Shown: piece after piece, positions 34,630 through 41,843 of the stretch
How positions within the stretch are numbered: position 1 is the first letter of the stretch
How the letters are laid out: every line of letters begins with the position of its first letter
Assembly (NCBI RefSeq): GCF_019308285.1
Contig: NZ_WWEM01000031.1
Coordinates: forward strand, 529,867-593,866
Reading direction: 5' to 3'
Length of the DNA: 64,000 nucleotides
Origin: Flavobacterium quisquiliarum
Lineage (GTDB): Bacteria > Bacteroidota > Bacteroidia > Flavobacteriales > Flavobacteriaceae
Notes under the pieces: model-generated
Told to the model about the DNA's origin: nothing
Seen by the model: the letters and a program-made list of their open reading frames with translations, nothing else
Databases searched by the model: none
Position numbers and translations under genes: made by a program

Positions 34630-35934
34630 TTACTTATTAATCTGCTTCCAGATTTTTGCCATAAAATCATCCTTGTACATTAATCTGTTGGTTCTTGTTG
34701 GATTTACGCGATTGGTTAGAACAATGAGAAATCTGTTATTGTCTGGGTTCATAAAGAAAAAAGTTCCTGTGAAACCCGTGTGACCAAAATCATCTGCTTT
34801 GAAAAATTCATCTGGTTTTCGTTTATCGAAACCAAGTCCGCGATAGATGCCGCCTTTTGCTAAAGGCGATTGTATAAATTCTTTTACCACCTTCGCATTC
34901 AGAATTTGTTTCCCTTGAAATTTCCCATCATTTAATAACATTTGACAGATAACAGCAATGGATTGAGCATTGGCAAACAAACCTGCATTTCCGGAAACAC
35001 CTCCAAAAATCGCAGCGGCTTCATCGTGAACATAGCCTCTAATAGTGTCTTTTCTAAAGAAATTATCCAATTCTGTCGGCATTACATTTTCAATAGCTGT
35101 CCATTTTAAAGGATTGTATCCAATTTTAGAAATACCCAATTCTGTGTAAATTTCATTAGTCAATTGATCGAGTTTTTTTCCTGTTTTGGCTTCGATCATT
35201 TCCTTTACCAAAAGTAAATTCAAATCGCTGTAAACGTATTTTCCTCGCGGATTAACATTTGCATTAGCAATCTGATCATAAACTGTTTTGTGAAATTCAG
35301 GATTCAGCCACATATTTTTATAAATCTGAATCCAATTTTCTTTTGGTGTAAACGAAAGATAATTGGCATCGTAAATTATATTCTTGTTTACATACATGGT
35401 ATCAAACAATTCCGGATATTCTGCGGATTTTTTATCACTCAAAAGCGGAGCTCCATCAGGTGTTGAAAGCAGACTTTGGTAAAAAGTAATGCTGGCTTTT
35501 AATCCTGAAGTATGTGTTAATAACTCAAAAAGTGTTAAATCGGCAATTGGAGTGTTTTTAAAAAAAGGCACTGCATCGCCTACTCTGTCCGTCAATTTTA
35601 TTTTATCCTCGCCCACCAAACGCATGGTTACTAACGTTGCGCCTAAAACTTTAGACATCGAAGCCAGATCGTAAACATCCTCATTTTTCACCACTTGTTT
35701 TTTTGAATAATCCTGAAAACCATAATTTTTCGAAATAAAAACAGCATCCTTGTTTCCCATCATAACCTGAGCTCCAGGAAAGAATCCTTTTTCCAGCGCG
35801 TTGGTCATCATTGAATCGATATAAACTTCATTTCGTTTTACATCAAAAGATTTTTTGGAATTTTTCTGGGCATAACTGCTGATTCCAAAAAAAATCAAAA
35901 AAGCGAATACAATTTTAAATGTTCTATTTTCCAT
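34630..35934 (-). CDS. Exported serine beta-lactamase-like hydrolase
   Basis: The 434-residue protein has a signal peptide (residues 1-22, ending SSYAQ) and a class C beta-lactamase/DD-peptidase-like domain with the SxxK motif at Ser92-Lys95 (DLASMSKVLG). It also has LFELLTHTSGL and a late GHTGFTGTFFFMNP that takes the place of the KTG box. The same layout, including GLGFDKR, is present in the C-terminal part of the NagZ fusion at 50,869. It probably acts on a peptidoglycan-derived amide or ester rather than on antibiotics. It follows the GHL10 gene with 10 bp between. Confidence 0.8.
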   Translation of the reverse strand: MENRTFKIVFAFLIFFGISSYAQKNSKKSFDVKRNEVYIDSMMTNALEKGFFPGAQVMMGNKDAVFISKNYGFQDYSKKQVVKNEDVYDLASMSKVLGATLVTMRLVGEDKIKLTDRVGDAVPFFKNTPIADLTLFELLTHTSGLKASITFYQSLLSTPDGAPLLSDKKSAEYPELFDTMYVNKNIIYDANYLSFTPKENWIQIYKNMWLNPEFHKTVYDQIANANVNPRGKYVYSDLNLLLVKEMIEAKTGKKLDQLTNEIYTELGISKIGYNPLKWTAIENVMPTELDNFFRKDTIRGYVHDEAAAIFGGVSGNAGLFANAQSIAVICQMLLNDGKFQGKQILNAKVVKEFIQSPLAKGGIYRGLGFDKRKPDEFFKADDFGHTGFTGTFFFMNPDNNRFLIVLTNRVNPTRTNRLMYKDDFMAKIWKQINK

Positions 35935-35944
35935 TATTACATTT

Positions 35945-37426
35945 TTATTTTGTTGTAAATTCTACTGGAATACTTTCTGTCTGGGTCTGACTTAAAGCTG
36001 AAACAGCATAAACATAATTCTCTAAATCGGGATTTGGAACTTCCAATTTTGTAAGCGCAGTCACGTAATAAATATTTGCCGAATTGGAGAAATCTGTAAT
36101 TTTCCCTTTTGGAAATCTATAAATCACATATTTCTTATCGTACATTTCGGCTTTCCAGGTTAAAACTGCTGTATCGCCTTTTTTAGCAATTACCGCATTG
36201 GTTGGCGTATTTGGTTTTATTCTTGTAATCCTATTTGCTTCAGGAGTTAAAGCAATATATTTATATTGTTTTTCAACAAGAGCATTTCTTAACGTATCGC
36301 CTTTTTTGAAGAATGAGTTTGCTGTAAAATGCATCGAACCGTCTATTAACGGCATTTTGCGAATCATTTCTATCTGCTTTACAATTTGATCTGGACTTCT
36401 CCATTCTGGCTCTTTTGCGGTATTTGAAATCTTATAATCGCCATGACCCACATAAACATTTGCTCCATATTTGTGTTCTGCCCACCATTTTGCCAAAACT
36501 TCAAAATTAGCTCTGTCGAAACCAATATGCCAGTACAATTGTGGTGTTACATAATCGATCCAGTTTTCTTTTTGCCATTTTAAAATGTCGGCATATAAAT
36601 CGTCGTAATTAGTTGCTCCTGCCTTAGTGTTGGAACCTTGAGAATCTTTCACAATATTACGCCATACACCGAAAGGCGAAATTCCAAATTCAACTTCTGG
36701 TTTATTGGCAATAATAGTATCTCTGATTTGCTTGATGATTAAATCAACATTATCTCTTCGCCAATCATCTTTGTCTTTAAACTGCCGCGGTTCTTTAGCG
36801 AAAGCTTTTTCATCTGGAAATTCTTGTCCTTCTATCTTATACGGATAAAAATAATCGTCCATGTGAACGGCCTGAATATCATAATTTCGAACAATTTCGC
36901 CTACTACAGAAGACACAAAATCTCTGGTTTCTTTGTAACCCGGATTAAAATATCTTGATTTTCCGTAGGTTAAAAATAATTCTGGTTTCTTAAAATATAA
37001 ATGAGATTTAGTCAATACATCTTTTACAGTGTCTTTTTGTACACGATACGGATTCAGCCAAACATGAACATTCATTCCTCTTTTTCCTGCTTCATCAATC
37101 ATCATCTGCAACGGATCAAATCCCGGAGCAACACCTTGAGTTCCGGTTATCCAATGCGATGCTGGTTCTTTTGTTGATTTGTAATATGCATCAGCCGTTG
37201 GTCGGATTTGAAAAATTACGGTGTTTAAATTATTAGATCGCAAATTATCTAAAATAGAAATCATTTCAGCTTTCATCTGTTTGTCTGACAAACCTGGTTT
37301 TGATGGCCAGTCGATATTATCTACGGTAGAAATCCACGCTGCACGCATTTCTCTTTTTGGCGATTCTTGACTGAAAAGTTTCGTTTGACAGAGCAGTATT
37401 AGGATTATGAATTTTAGGTTTTTCAT
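35945..37426 (-). CDS. GHL10-family glycoside hydrolase (DigH-like)
   Basis: The 493-residue exported protein has a signal peptide in residues 1-19 (FIILILLCQTKLFSQ). The catalytic barrel starts REMRAAWISTVDNIDWPSKPGL and includes NTVIFQIRPTADAYY, GMNVHVWLNPYRV, VHMDDYFYPY and FGISPFGVWRN. The last 90 residues look like a fibronectin-type or carbohydrate-associated domain. E. coli DigH of this family cuts glycan strands stripped of peptides. A second family member is encoded at 56,890, and both flank the MurNAc genes. Oriented with the serine hydrolase as an operon. Confidence 0.82.
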   Translation of the reverse strand: MKNLKFIILILLCQTKLFSQESPKREMRAAWISTVDNIDWPSKPGLSDKQMKAEMISILDNLRSNNLNTVIFQIRPTADAYYKSTKEPASHWITGTQGVAPGFDPLQMMIDEAGKRGMNVHVWLNPYRVQKDTVKDVLTKSHLYFKKPELFLTYGKSRYFNPGYKETRDFVSSVVGEIVRNYDIQAVHMDDYFYPYKIEGQEFPDEKAFAKEPRQFKDKDDWRRDNVDLIIKQIRDTIIANKPEVEFGISPFGVWRNIVKDSQGSNTKAGATNYDDLYADILKWQKENWIDYVTPQLYWHIGFDRANFEVLAKWWAEHKYGANVYVGHGDYKISNTAKEPEWRSPDQIVKQIEMIRKMPLIDGSMHFTANSFFKKGDTLRNALVEKQYKYIALTPEANRITRIKPNTPTNAVIAKKGDTAVLTWKAEMYDKKYVIYRFPKGKITDFSNSANIYYVTALTKLEVPNPDLENYVYAVSALSQTQTESIPVEFTTK

Positions 37427-37463
37427 AAGGTTATATTTTGATTAGCTAGTTCTTGTTTAATAA

Positions 37464-37620
37464 TTTAACCGCTAAGTTCGCTAAGTTTTACGCAAGGTTC
37501 GCAAAGATTTCTTTTTAATCTCGCAAAGTCGCGGAGTCGCAAAGTATTACTTAAAGTTTATGAAAGAAAAAAAACTTGGTGACTCTACGACTTTGCGAGA
37601 AAATTTGTTGGCTAGAAAAA
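37464..37620. repeat. CGCTAAGTTCGCTAAG / CTCGCAAAGTCG repeat block
   Basis: The spacer between the metallophosphoesterase and the GHL10 gene contains CGCTAAGTTCGCTAAG. It also contains CTCGCAAAGTCG, which returns as an inverted form, CGACTTTGCGAG, at about 37,588-37,600. It may end the upstream transcript; no gene is seen in it. Confidence 0.5.
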
Positions 37621-37633
37621 AACTCTTAAAAAA

Positions 37634-39469
37634 TTATTCCAACAAAAAGATTCCGCCTTCAATTAGTGAAACCCAAACTTGTCCTTTATCATCAACTGTA
37701 AATCCGTTTACACTTGAACTTCCCAGATTAATTTGTTTGATGATTTCAAATTTAGCTGCATCGACGATTATCACTTCTCCTTTTCGGCTTCCAATATAAA
37801 TTTTATTTTTATTTTCTACTATTCCTGCAGGATTGTGCTCGTATCCTAATTTTAGATCCAGAACTTTACTTTGCGCAATTAGATTTTCTTCTGTTAGTTC
37901 AATAGTATCGTTCAATGGTACTCTTATCAGTTCTCCATCCATTGTTTTGCCATAAAACCATTTACCGTCTTGGCTTTTACCCATAGACTCTCTGATTTTC
38001 CATTTCTGAGTTCTCAAAAGTGTTTTACCCGTTTCAAGATCTAAGATAGTTAAGAAGCGCTGTGGCGTAACAAAATAAAGTCGGCTTTTTGTTGCAACCA
38101 TATTGACATTTCCAGCCGAATACAGAATCTGCTTATCATTTCCATTATTCCATTTCCAGATTAGTTTTCCAGTGTTTTTGCCCAAGCAATACACGTACGA
38201 ATCCCAAACTCCAAAAATTATTTTATCGCCTTGTATTAAAGGTACTCCTTGCGAATAAGATGCTGGCAAATTATTCTGCCAGATTACTTTACCAGTCACA
38301 GCATCTACACAAATAAACGCTGTTGAACTAGCTGTATAAATTTTATTGTTTTCTGCAATTGGCGAACCTACCAAGACACCACCAACAGGAATTGTCCATC
38401 TTTCTTTTCCTGATTGTGTATAAAAACCTTTCAGATTTCCTTCAATAGTACCAATAACTAAATTATTTTTTACAATGATGGGCGAAAAATAAATCGAATT
38501 GCCAGTTTCGGTTTTCCAGTTCACACTTTTGTTTTTCAAATTTACCGATTTTATTTCTCCAATAGAATTCGTAAAATAAAGGTTCTTTTTATCAAATGCC
38601 GGAAGACTGTAAATAGAAGCAATATCTTTTATAAAAGGAGATTGCATTGCCAAGCTATCTTTCGGGATTGTAATTTTAGAAGGTTTTGACGGAACCGAAA
38701 ATCTAAAAACTCCCGGTTTATCTATTTCTTTTTGATAGATACTGATACTATCTTTGCTGATAATTACCTGATTATAACTTTTTGTTTTGCCGTCAAGCGA
38801 AGTGATAGAAGTTCCCATTATACCGCTCAAACCAGAGAAATCATATTTTCTTAAGGTATGTCCATGACCGCAAAAAGTGGCAACAGTTGGATATTTTGCT
38901 AAAACCGAAAGTACTTCTTTGTAATTGCTGACGCTGTTATCTAACGGATAATGAGCAAAATTCAGCACTTTTTTAGTGCTGTTTTTAAGATTTTCTTTTA
39001 AGGTTTTATCCAGCCAAAGCACATCTTCGTGTTTCACAAATCCGTCGCCCATTTTCATGTAAGGCCCGCATGGAAATCCGATAAAAACATAATCTCCTTT
39101 TGAAAACACAAACCGATCCTCGCCAAATATTTTTTTATAAGTTAATCCAGCGCTTTCACTCCAGTTCGTTTCATGGTTTCCTGAAATTACATAATAAGGT
39201 ATTTTGAGCTGAGAAAGTATGGAATGAACTTGTTTTAATTCATCATCTGCACCACGATTGGTTAAATCTCCCGTTACAATTGCAAATTCAAAATCAGAAT
39301 TATTGATTTCTTTTACGATATTCTGCAGTAAAAAATCATTATCATTTCCTACTGAAACATGCAGATCGGTAAGCTGTATAAACTTAATATTTTCTGATTT
39401 TTCAGGATTTTGAGAAAAACCGGAAACTATTATAAACAGCAATAATATTCTTGAAAATAGATTTTTCAT
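37634..39469 (-). CDS. Exported metallophosphoesterase fused to a PQQ-type beta-propeller
   Basis: The 611-residue protein has a signal peptide (residues 1-20). A calcineurin-like phosphoesterase domain (about 25-225) carries QLTDLHVSVG, VTGDLTNRG, SGNHETNW, NFAHYP and GHGHTL, the metal-ligand blocks of the family. From about residue 290 the sequence has repeated W-x-x-x-[LI]-x-G-type blades (VNWKTETGNSIYFSPIIV, GKVIWQNNLPASYSQGVPLI) of a PQQ/WD-like propeller. It is probably periplasmic, with a phosphate ester or phosphodiester as substrate. Its place between wall-related genes suggests a surface polymer, but this is inference. Confidence 0.78.
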   Translation of the reverse strand: MKNLFSRILLLFIIVSGFSQNPEKSENIKFIQLTDLHVSVGNDNDFLLQNIVKEINNSDFEFAIVTGDLTNRGADDELKQVHSILSQLKIPYYVISGNHETNWSESAGLTYKKIFGEDRFVFSKGDYVFIGFPCGPYMKMGDGFVKHEDVLWLDKTLKENLKNSTKKVLNFAHYPLDNSVSNYKEVLSVLAKYPTVATFCGHGHTLRKYDFSGLSGIMGTSITSLDGKTKSYNQVIISKDSISIYQKEIDKPGVFRFSVPSKPSKITIPKDSLAMQSPFIKDIASIYSLPAFDKKNLYFTNSIGEIKSVNLKNKSVNWKTETGNSIYFSPIIVKNNLVIGTIEGNLKGFYTQSGKERWTIPVGGVLVGSPIAENNKIYTASSTAFICVDAVTGKVIWQNNLPASYSQGVPLIQGDKIIFGVWDSYVYCLGKNTGKLIWKWNNGNDKQILYSAGNVNMVATKSRLYFVTPQRFLTILDLETGKTLLRTQKWKIRESMGKSQDGKWFYGKTMDGELIRVPLNDTIELTEENLIAQSKVLDLKLGYEHNPAGIVENKNKIYIGSRKGEVIIVDAAKFEIIKQINLGSSSVNGFTVDDKGQVWVSLIEGGIFLLE

Positions 39470-39816
39470 AGATGTTTTTTTTATTTATTAAAACTTCATT
39501 TAAATTATGTTGTAATTACATTGTGTTAGATGAACTGCAGTGCATCTCTACGATATATGTCTATGTGCTTTTTTCTCACGCTCCCGATAGCTATAGGGAT
39601 TGCAGATTCAGCAGATTTAATTCTTGGGGATTTGCTTCAGTAATTCACTATCGCTCGGTTTTATGCAAAAAAAATCTTAAATACTTTTAATCTTTGGCTA
39701 TTCTAATTTATTGAGAAATACCTAACAGGTTTTGAAAACCTGTTAGGATTAGGTAACCAACCAAAATTTATGCATTACTTTTTTTATGGGTAAAATCGCA
39801 ATACACACTTACTTAT
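39470..39816. repeat. Intergenic region with two Flavobacterium-type repeats
   Basis: No gene is seen in 347 bases. A near-copy of the CCCGATAGCTATCGGG palindrome lies at 39,583-39,598 with one mismatch. A perfect 13-bp-arm hairpin CCTAACAGGTTTT / AAAACCTGTTAGG lies at 39,721-39,747. The region also has GCAGATTCAGCAGATTTA words related to the CTCTCGCAGATT family. Confidence 0.65.
39721..39747. repeat. CCTAACAGGTTTT hairpin repeat
   Basis: CCTAACAGGTTTT and AAAACCTGTTAGG flank a single G, forming a perfect 13-bp stem. It lies about 70 bp beyond the stop of the leftward esterase gene and could act as its terminator, with a T-rich tract on the minus strand nearby. Confidence 0.65.
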
Positions 39817-40710
39817 CTAGTTTTTTATATTGTCTTTGAAAAAATTATTAAAGAACAGCAACTGAAACTTTAAAGAGTTTTCCCAATACATAAGATCATG
39901 TTTTCCAGGGCGTTCTATGTAATCGTGATTTATTTTTAAGGTTAGCATTTTAGCATGAAGCTGTCTGTTTACTTCCATGAAAAAATCATCAACCCCACAA
40001 TCTATAATCAACTTTAAATTATTGTCTTTTACCAAATCAAGCATATTGGTAACGGTATTTTTATCCCAATTCTCAGGAAACTCCGTGATAGCGCCAAGAC
40101 GTTTTTTAATATCCCAGTTATTAGGAAATGGTCTAAAATCTACTCCGCCACTCATACTTCCTGCAGCACCAAATACATCCTGATGTTTGAAAGACAAATA
40201 CAAAGCACCATGTCCGCCCATGCTTAAACCTGAAATTGCTCTATTTTCACGATTGGCAAGAGTCTTGTATTTTTTGTCTATATAAGGCACTAATTCTTTT
40301 ATAATATAAGTTTCATACTTAAAATTAGGATCGATTGGACTGTCAAAATACCTGCTTGAGTAATTCCCGTCTACACCAACTACAATAAAATTATATTGAT
40401 CCACCTGACTTTTAAGCTCTTTGAAATCTTTTGCCCAAGAACCATAATTTCCGCTATATCCGTGAAGCAGATAAACTACAGGGAATTTTTTATCGCTTTT
40501 TTTATAACTATCTGGAACTATAATACAGCTTTTAATATTCTTATTCATTGAAGGACTATAAACCTGAATAGTATCAACTGTCGCCGCTTTTACAGAAAAA
40601 AACAAAAAAATTAAGAATAAGGTATAAAGTACTTTTAAATTACACTTATTTCGAAATAAAGCTTCCTCACTTTTTTGAAGTCTATTTGGGGTGGAGGAAT
40701 AGTTTTTCAT
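39817..40710 (-). CDS. Exported alpha/beta-hydrolase esterase (esterase D / CE1-like)
   Basis: The 297-residue product has a hydrophobic export segment at about residues 26-42 (LKVLYTLFLIFLFFSVKA), a polar leader before it, and an alpha/beta-hydrolase fold. It has VVYLLHGYSGNYGSW and the nucleophile elbow GLSMGG with Ser163. DCGVDDFFMEVNRQ and GKHDLMYWE supply the Asp and His. It resembles esterases of the esterase-D/CE1 type that remove acyl groups from sugars. Its promoter (-7 box at 40,743) is overlapped by a predicted DeoR-type operator, which ties it to the MurNAc locus. Confidence 0.78.
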   Translation of the reverse strand: MKNYSSTPNRLQKSEEALFRNKCNLKVLYTLFLIFLFFSVKAATVDTIQVYSPSMNKNIKSCIIVPDSYKKSDKKFPVVYLLHGYSGNYGSWAKDFKELKSQVDQYNFIVVGVDGNYSSRYFDSPIDPNFKYETYIIKELVPYIDKKYKTLANRENRAISGLSMGGHGALYLSFKHQDVFGAAGSMSGGVDFRPFPNNWDIKKRLGAITEFPENWDKNTVTNMLDLVKDNNLKLIIDCGVDDFFMEVNRQLHAKMLTLKINHDYIERPGKHDLMYWENSLKFQLLFFNNFFKDNIKN

Positions 40711-40742
40711 ATCATATTGGTTTTGTTAGAAAATAGTTTTAA

Positions 40743-40750
40743 CAAATATA
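40743..40750 (-). promoter_or_regulatory. -7 promoter box of the esterase gene
   Basis: TATATTTG on the minus strand matches TAnnTTTG and lies 33 bp before the ATG. The position where a -33 element would be (about 40,769-40,773) coincides with operator A. Confidence 0.5.
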
Positions 40751-40769
40751 TACAAAAAACAAACAGAAT

Positions 40770-40822
40770 ACATTATTTTGCATTATTTAACAAAATAAAA
40801 CGAAAATAACGCAAAAACATGC
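40770..40822. promoter_or_regulatory. Two DeoR-type operator candidates in inverted arrangement (A and B)
   Basis: Site A (40770-40789) reads ACATTATTTTGCATTATTTA. Site B (40803-40822), read on the minus strand, is GCATGTTTTTGCGTTATTTT. Each is two 10-bp direct repeats of the form GCRTTATTTT. They face each other across 13 bp, upstream of the esterase. Site A agrees with site C near susC at 18 of 20 positions. The DeoR gene lies between them, which makes it the likely binder. Confidence 0.6.
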
Positions 40823-40848
40823 AGTAATAATTATATAATACTCCTTTC

Positions 40849-41598
40849 TTATAATATAAAAACGCCCGATTTTCTATATTCTTCAAGACTGGCATCTTCA
40901 GGATCAAGATTAGTCACAATGGTATCCAATTGCTTTAAATCGCAAACCACATGAGGCATTTTGGTATTCAATTTATCAGATGAAAACATAGAAACTACTC
41001 TATCAGAAGCTTCTATCATAGCTTTTTTCACAATTGAGATTTCATAGCCAATCTCTGTCAATCCTTGTTTTACATTAATACTGCTGGCACCTATAAAACA
41101 AATATCAGCTTTAATTTTTGACACTACCTGAATTACATCCATGCCAATTGTTACCATTGCATTTTTCTGCATTTTCCCTCCAATAAAGATCAAATCAATA
41201 TTAGGATGTTGTGACAATTGCATTGCTATCGGAAGACTGTAAGTATAAATTGTCGCTTTTAAATCGGCCGGAATTAACTTTGCAAAAACCAAATTAGTGC
41301 TTCCTCCACTCATAATAATAACCTGATCATCACGAAGTAGAGACAGTGCTTTTGTAACAATCTTTATTTTTTCTTCTTCGTCTGATATTGTAATATTAAA
41401 AACGTCTGCAGATTTTTCTGTTACCTGTACAGCACCACCATAAACCTTCTCTAACAGCTTTTTACTATCCAGTTCGTTTAAATCTCTTCTAATGGTATCC
41501 TCAGACAAATCTAAAGCCAAAGCCAAATCAGTTGTGACAACTTTCTGTTCTTCAACAAGTTTAGTCATGATATATTTATGTCTTTCGGCTTTCAGCAT
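40849..41598 (-). CDS. DeoR-family transcription repressor
   Basis: The 249-residue protein has the DeoR helix-turn-helix at residues 1-60 (ERHKYIMTKLVEEQKVVTTD, DLSEDTIRRDLNELDSKKLLEKVYGGA) and the DeoRC sugar-phosphate sensor domain with MSGGSTNLVFAKLIP, IFIGGKMQKNAM and CFIGASSINVKQGL. DeoR regulators respond to phosphosugars. Here MurNAc-6-phosphate or GlcNAc-6-phosphate is the obvious candidate, since murQ lies in the adjacent locus. It is divergent from susC and has its own TATATTTG box at 41,622. Confidence 0.87.
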   Translation of the reverse strand: MLKAERHKYIMTKLVEEQKVVTTDLALALDLSEDTIRRDLNELDSKKLLEKVYGGAVQVTEKSADVFNITISDEEEKIKIVTKALSLLRDDQVIIMSGGSTNLVFAKLIPADLKATIYTYSLPIAMQLSQHPNIDLIFIGGKMQKNAMVTIGMDVIQVVSKIKADICFIGASSINVKQGLTEIGYEISIVKKAMIEASDRVVSMFSSDKLNTKMPHVVCDLKQLDTIVTNLDPEDASLEEYRKSGVFIL

Positions 41599-41621
41599 AT
41601 TATTAAAAGTTTAAATTCAGG

Positions 41622-41629
41622 CAAATATA
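41622..41629 (-). promoter_or_regulatory. -7 promoter box of the DeoR gene
   Basis: TATATTTG on the minus strand lies 23 bp before the regulator ATG and is identical to the boxes of the esterase and susC. Confidence 0.45.
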
Positions 41630-41731
41630 TCAAATAATTTTATTGAAATATAAAAGCAAGCCGAATTACTGCAATAGTTTGCATGTTTTAACTCAAAAAA
41701 TAAAACAAGAAAAATTACACACTCAAAAAAT

Positions 41732-41751
41732 GCATTATTTTGCGTTATTTA
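41732..41751. promoter_or_regulatory. DeoR-type operator candidate C, upstream of susC
   Basis: GCATTATTTTGCGTTATTTA is a tandem of two 10-bp units and differs from site A at only two positions. It lies between the divergent regulator and susC, about 55 bp before the susC -7 box. Confidence 0.6.
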
Positions 41752-41805
41752 GAAGATTTTAAAAAAATATTAACAATAAAAATGCATTTGTATGCAATAA
41801 ATAAA

Positions 41806-41813
41806 TATATTTG
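41806..41813 (+). promoter_or_regulatory. -7 promoter box of the susC operon
   Basis: TATATTTG matches TAnnTTTG and gives a leader of about 25-30 nt before the susC ATG at 41844. A TTG at 41,788-41,790 has a 15-bp spacer, shorter than usual. Confidence 0.5.
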
Positions 41814-41843
41814 CTCAACAACCATTAAAAAAACCAAGTAATC

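Noticed and set aside
37560..37799. Rightward 79-codon ORF at the end of the metallophosphoesterase gene
   Set aside because: Most of it is antisense to the phosphoesterase propeller and its start lies in a repeat block; no independent support.
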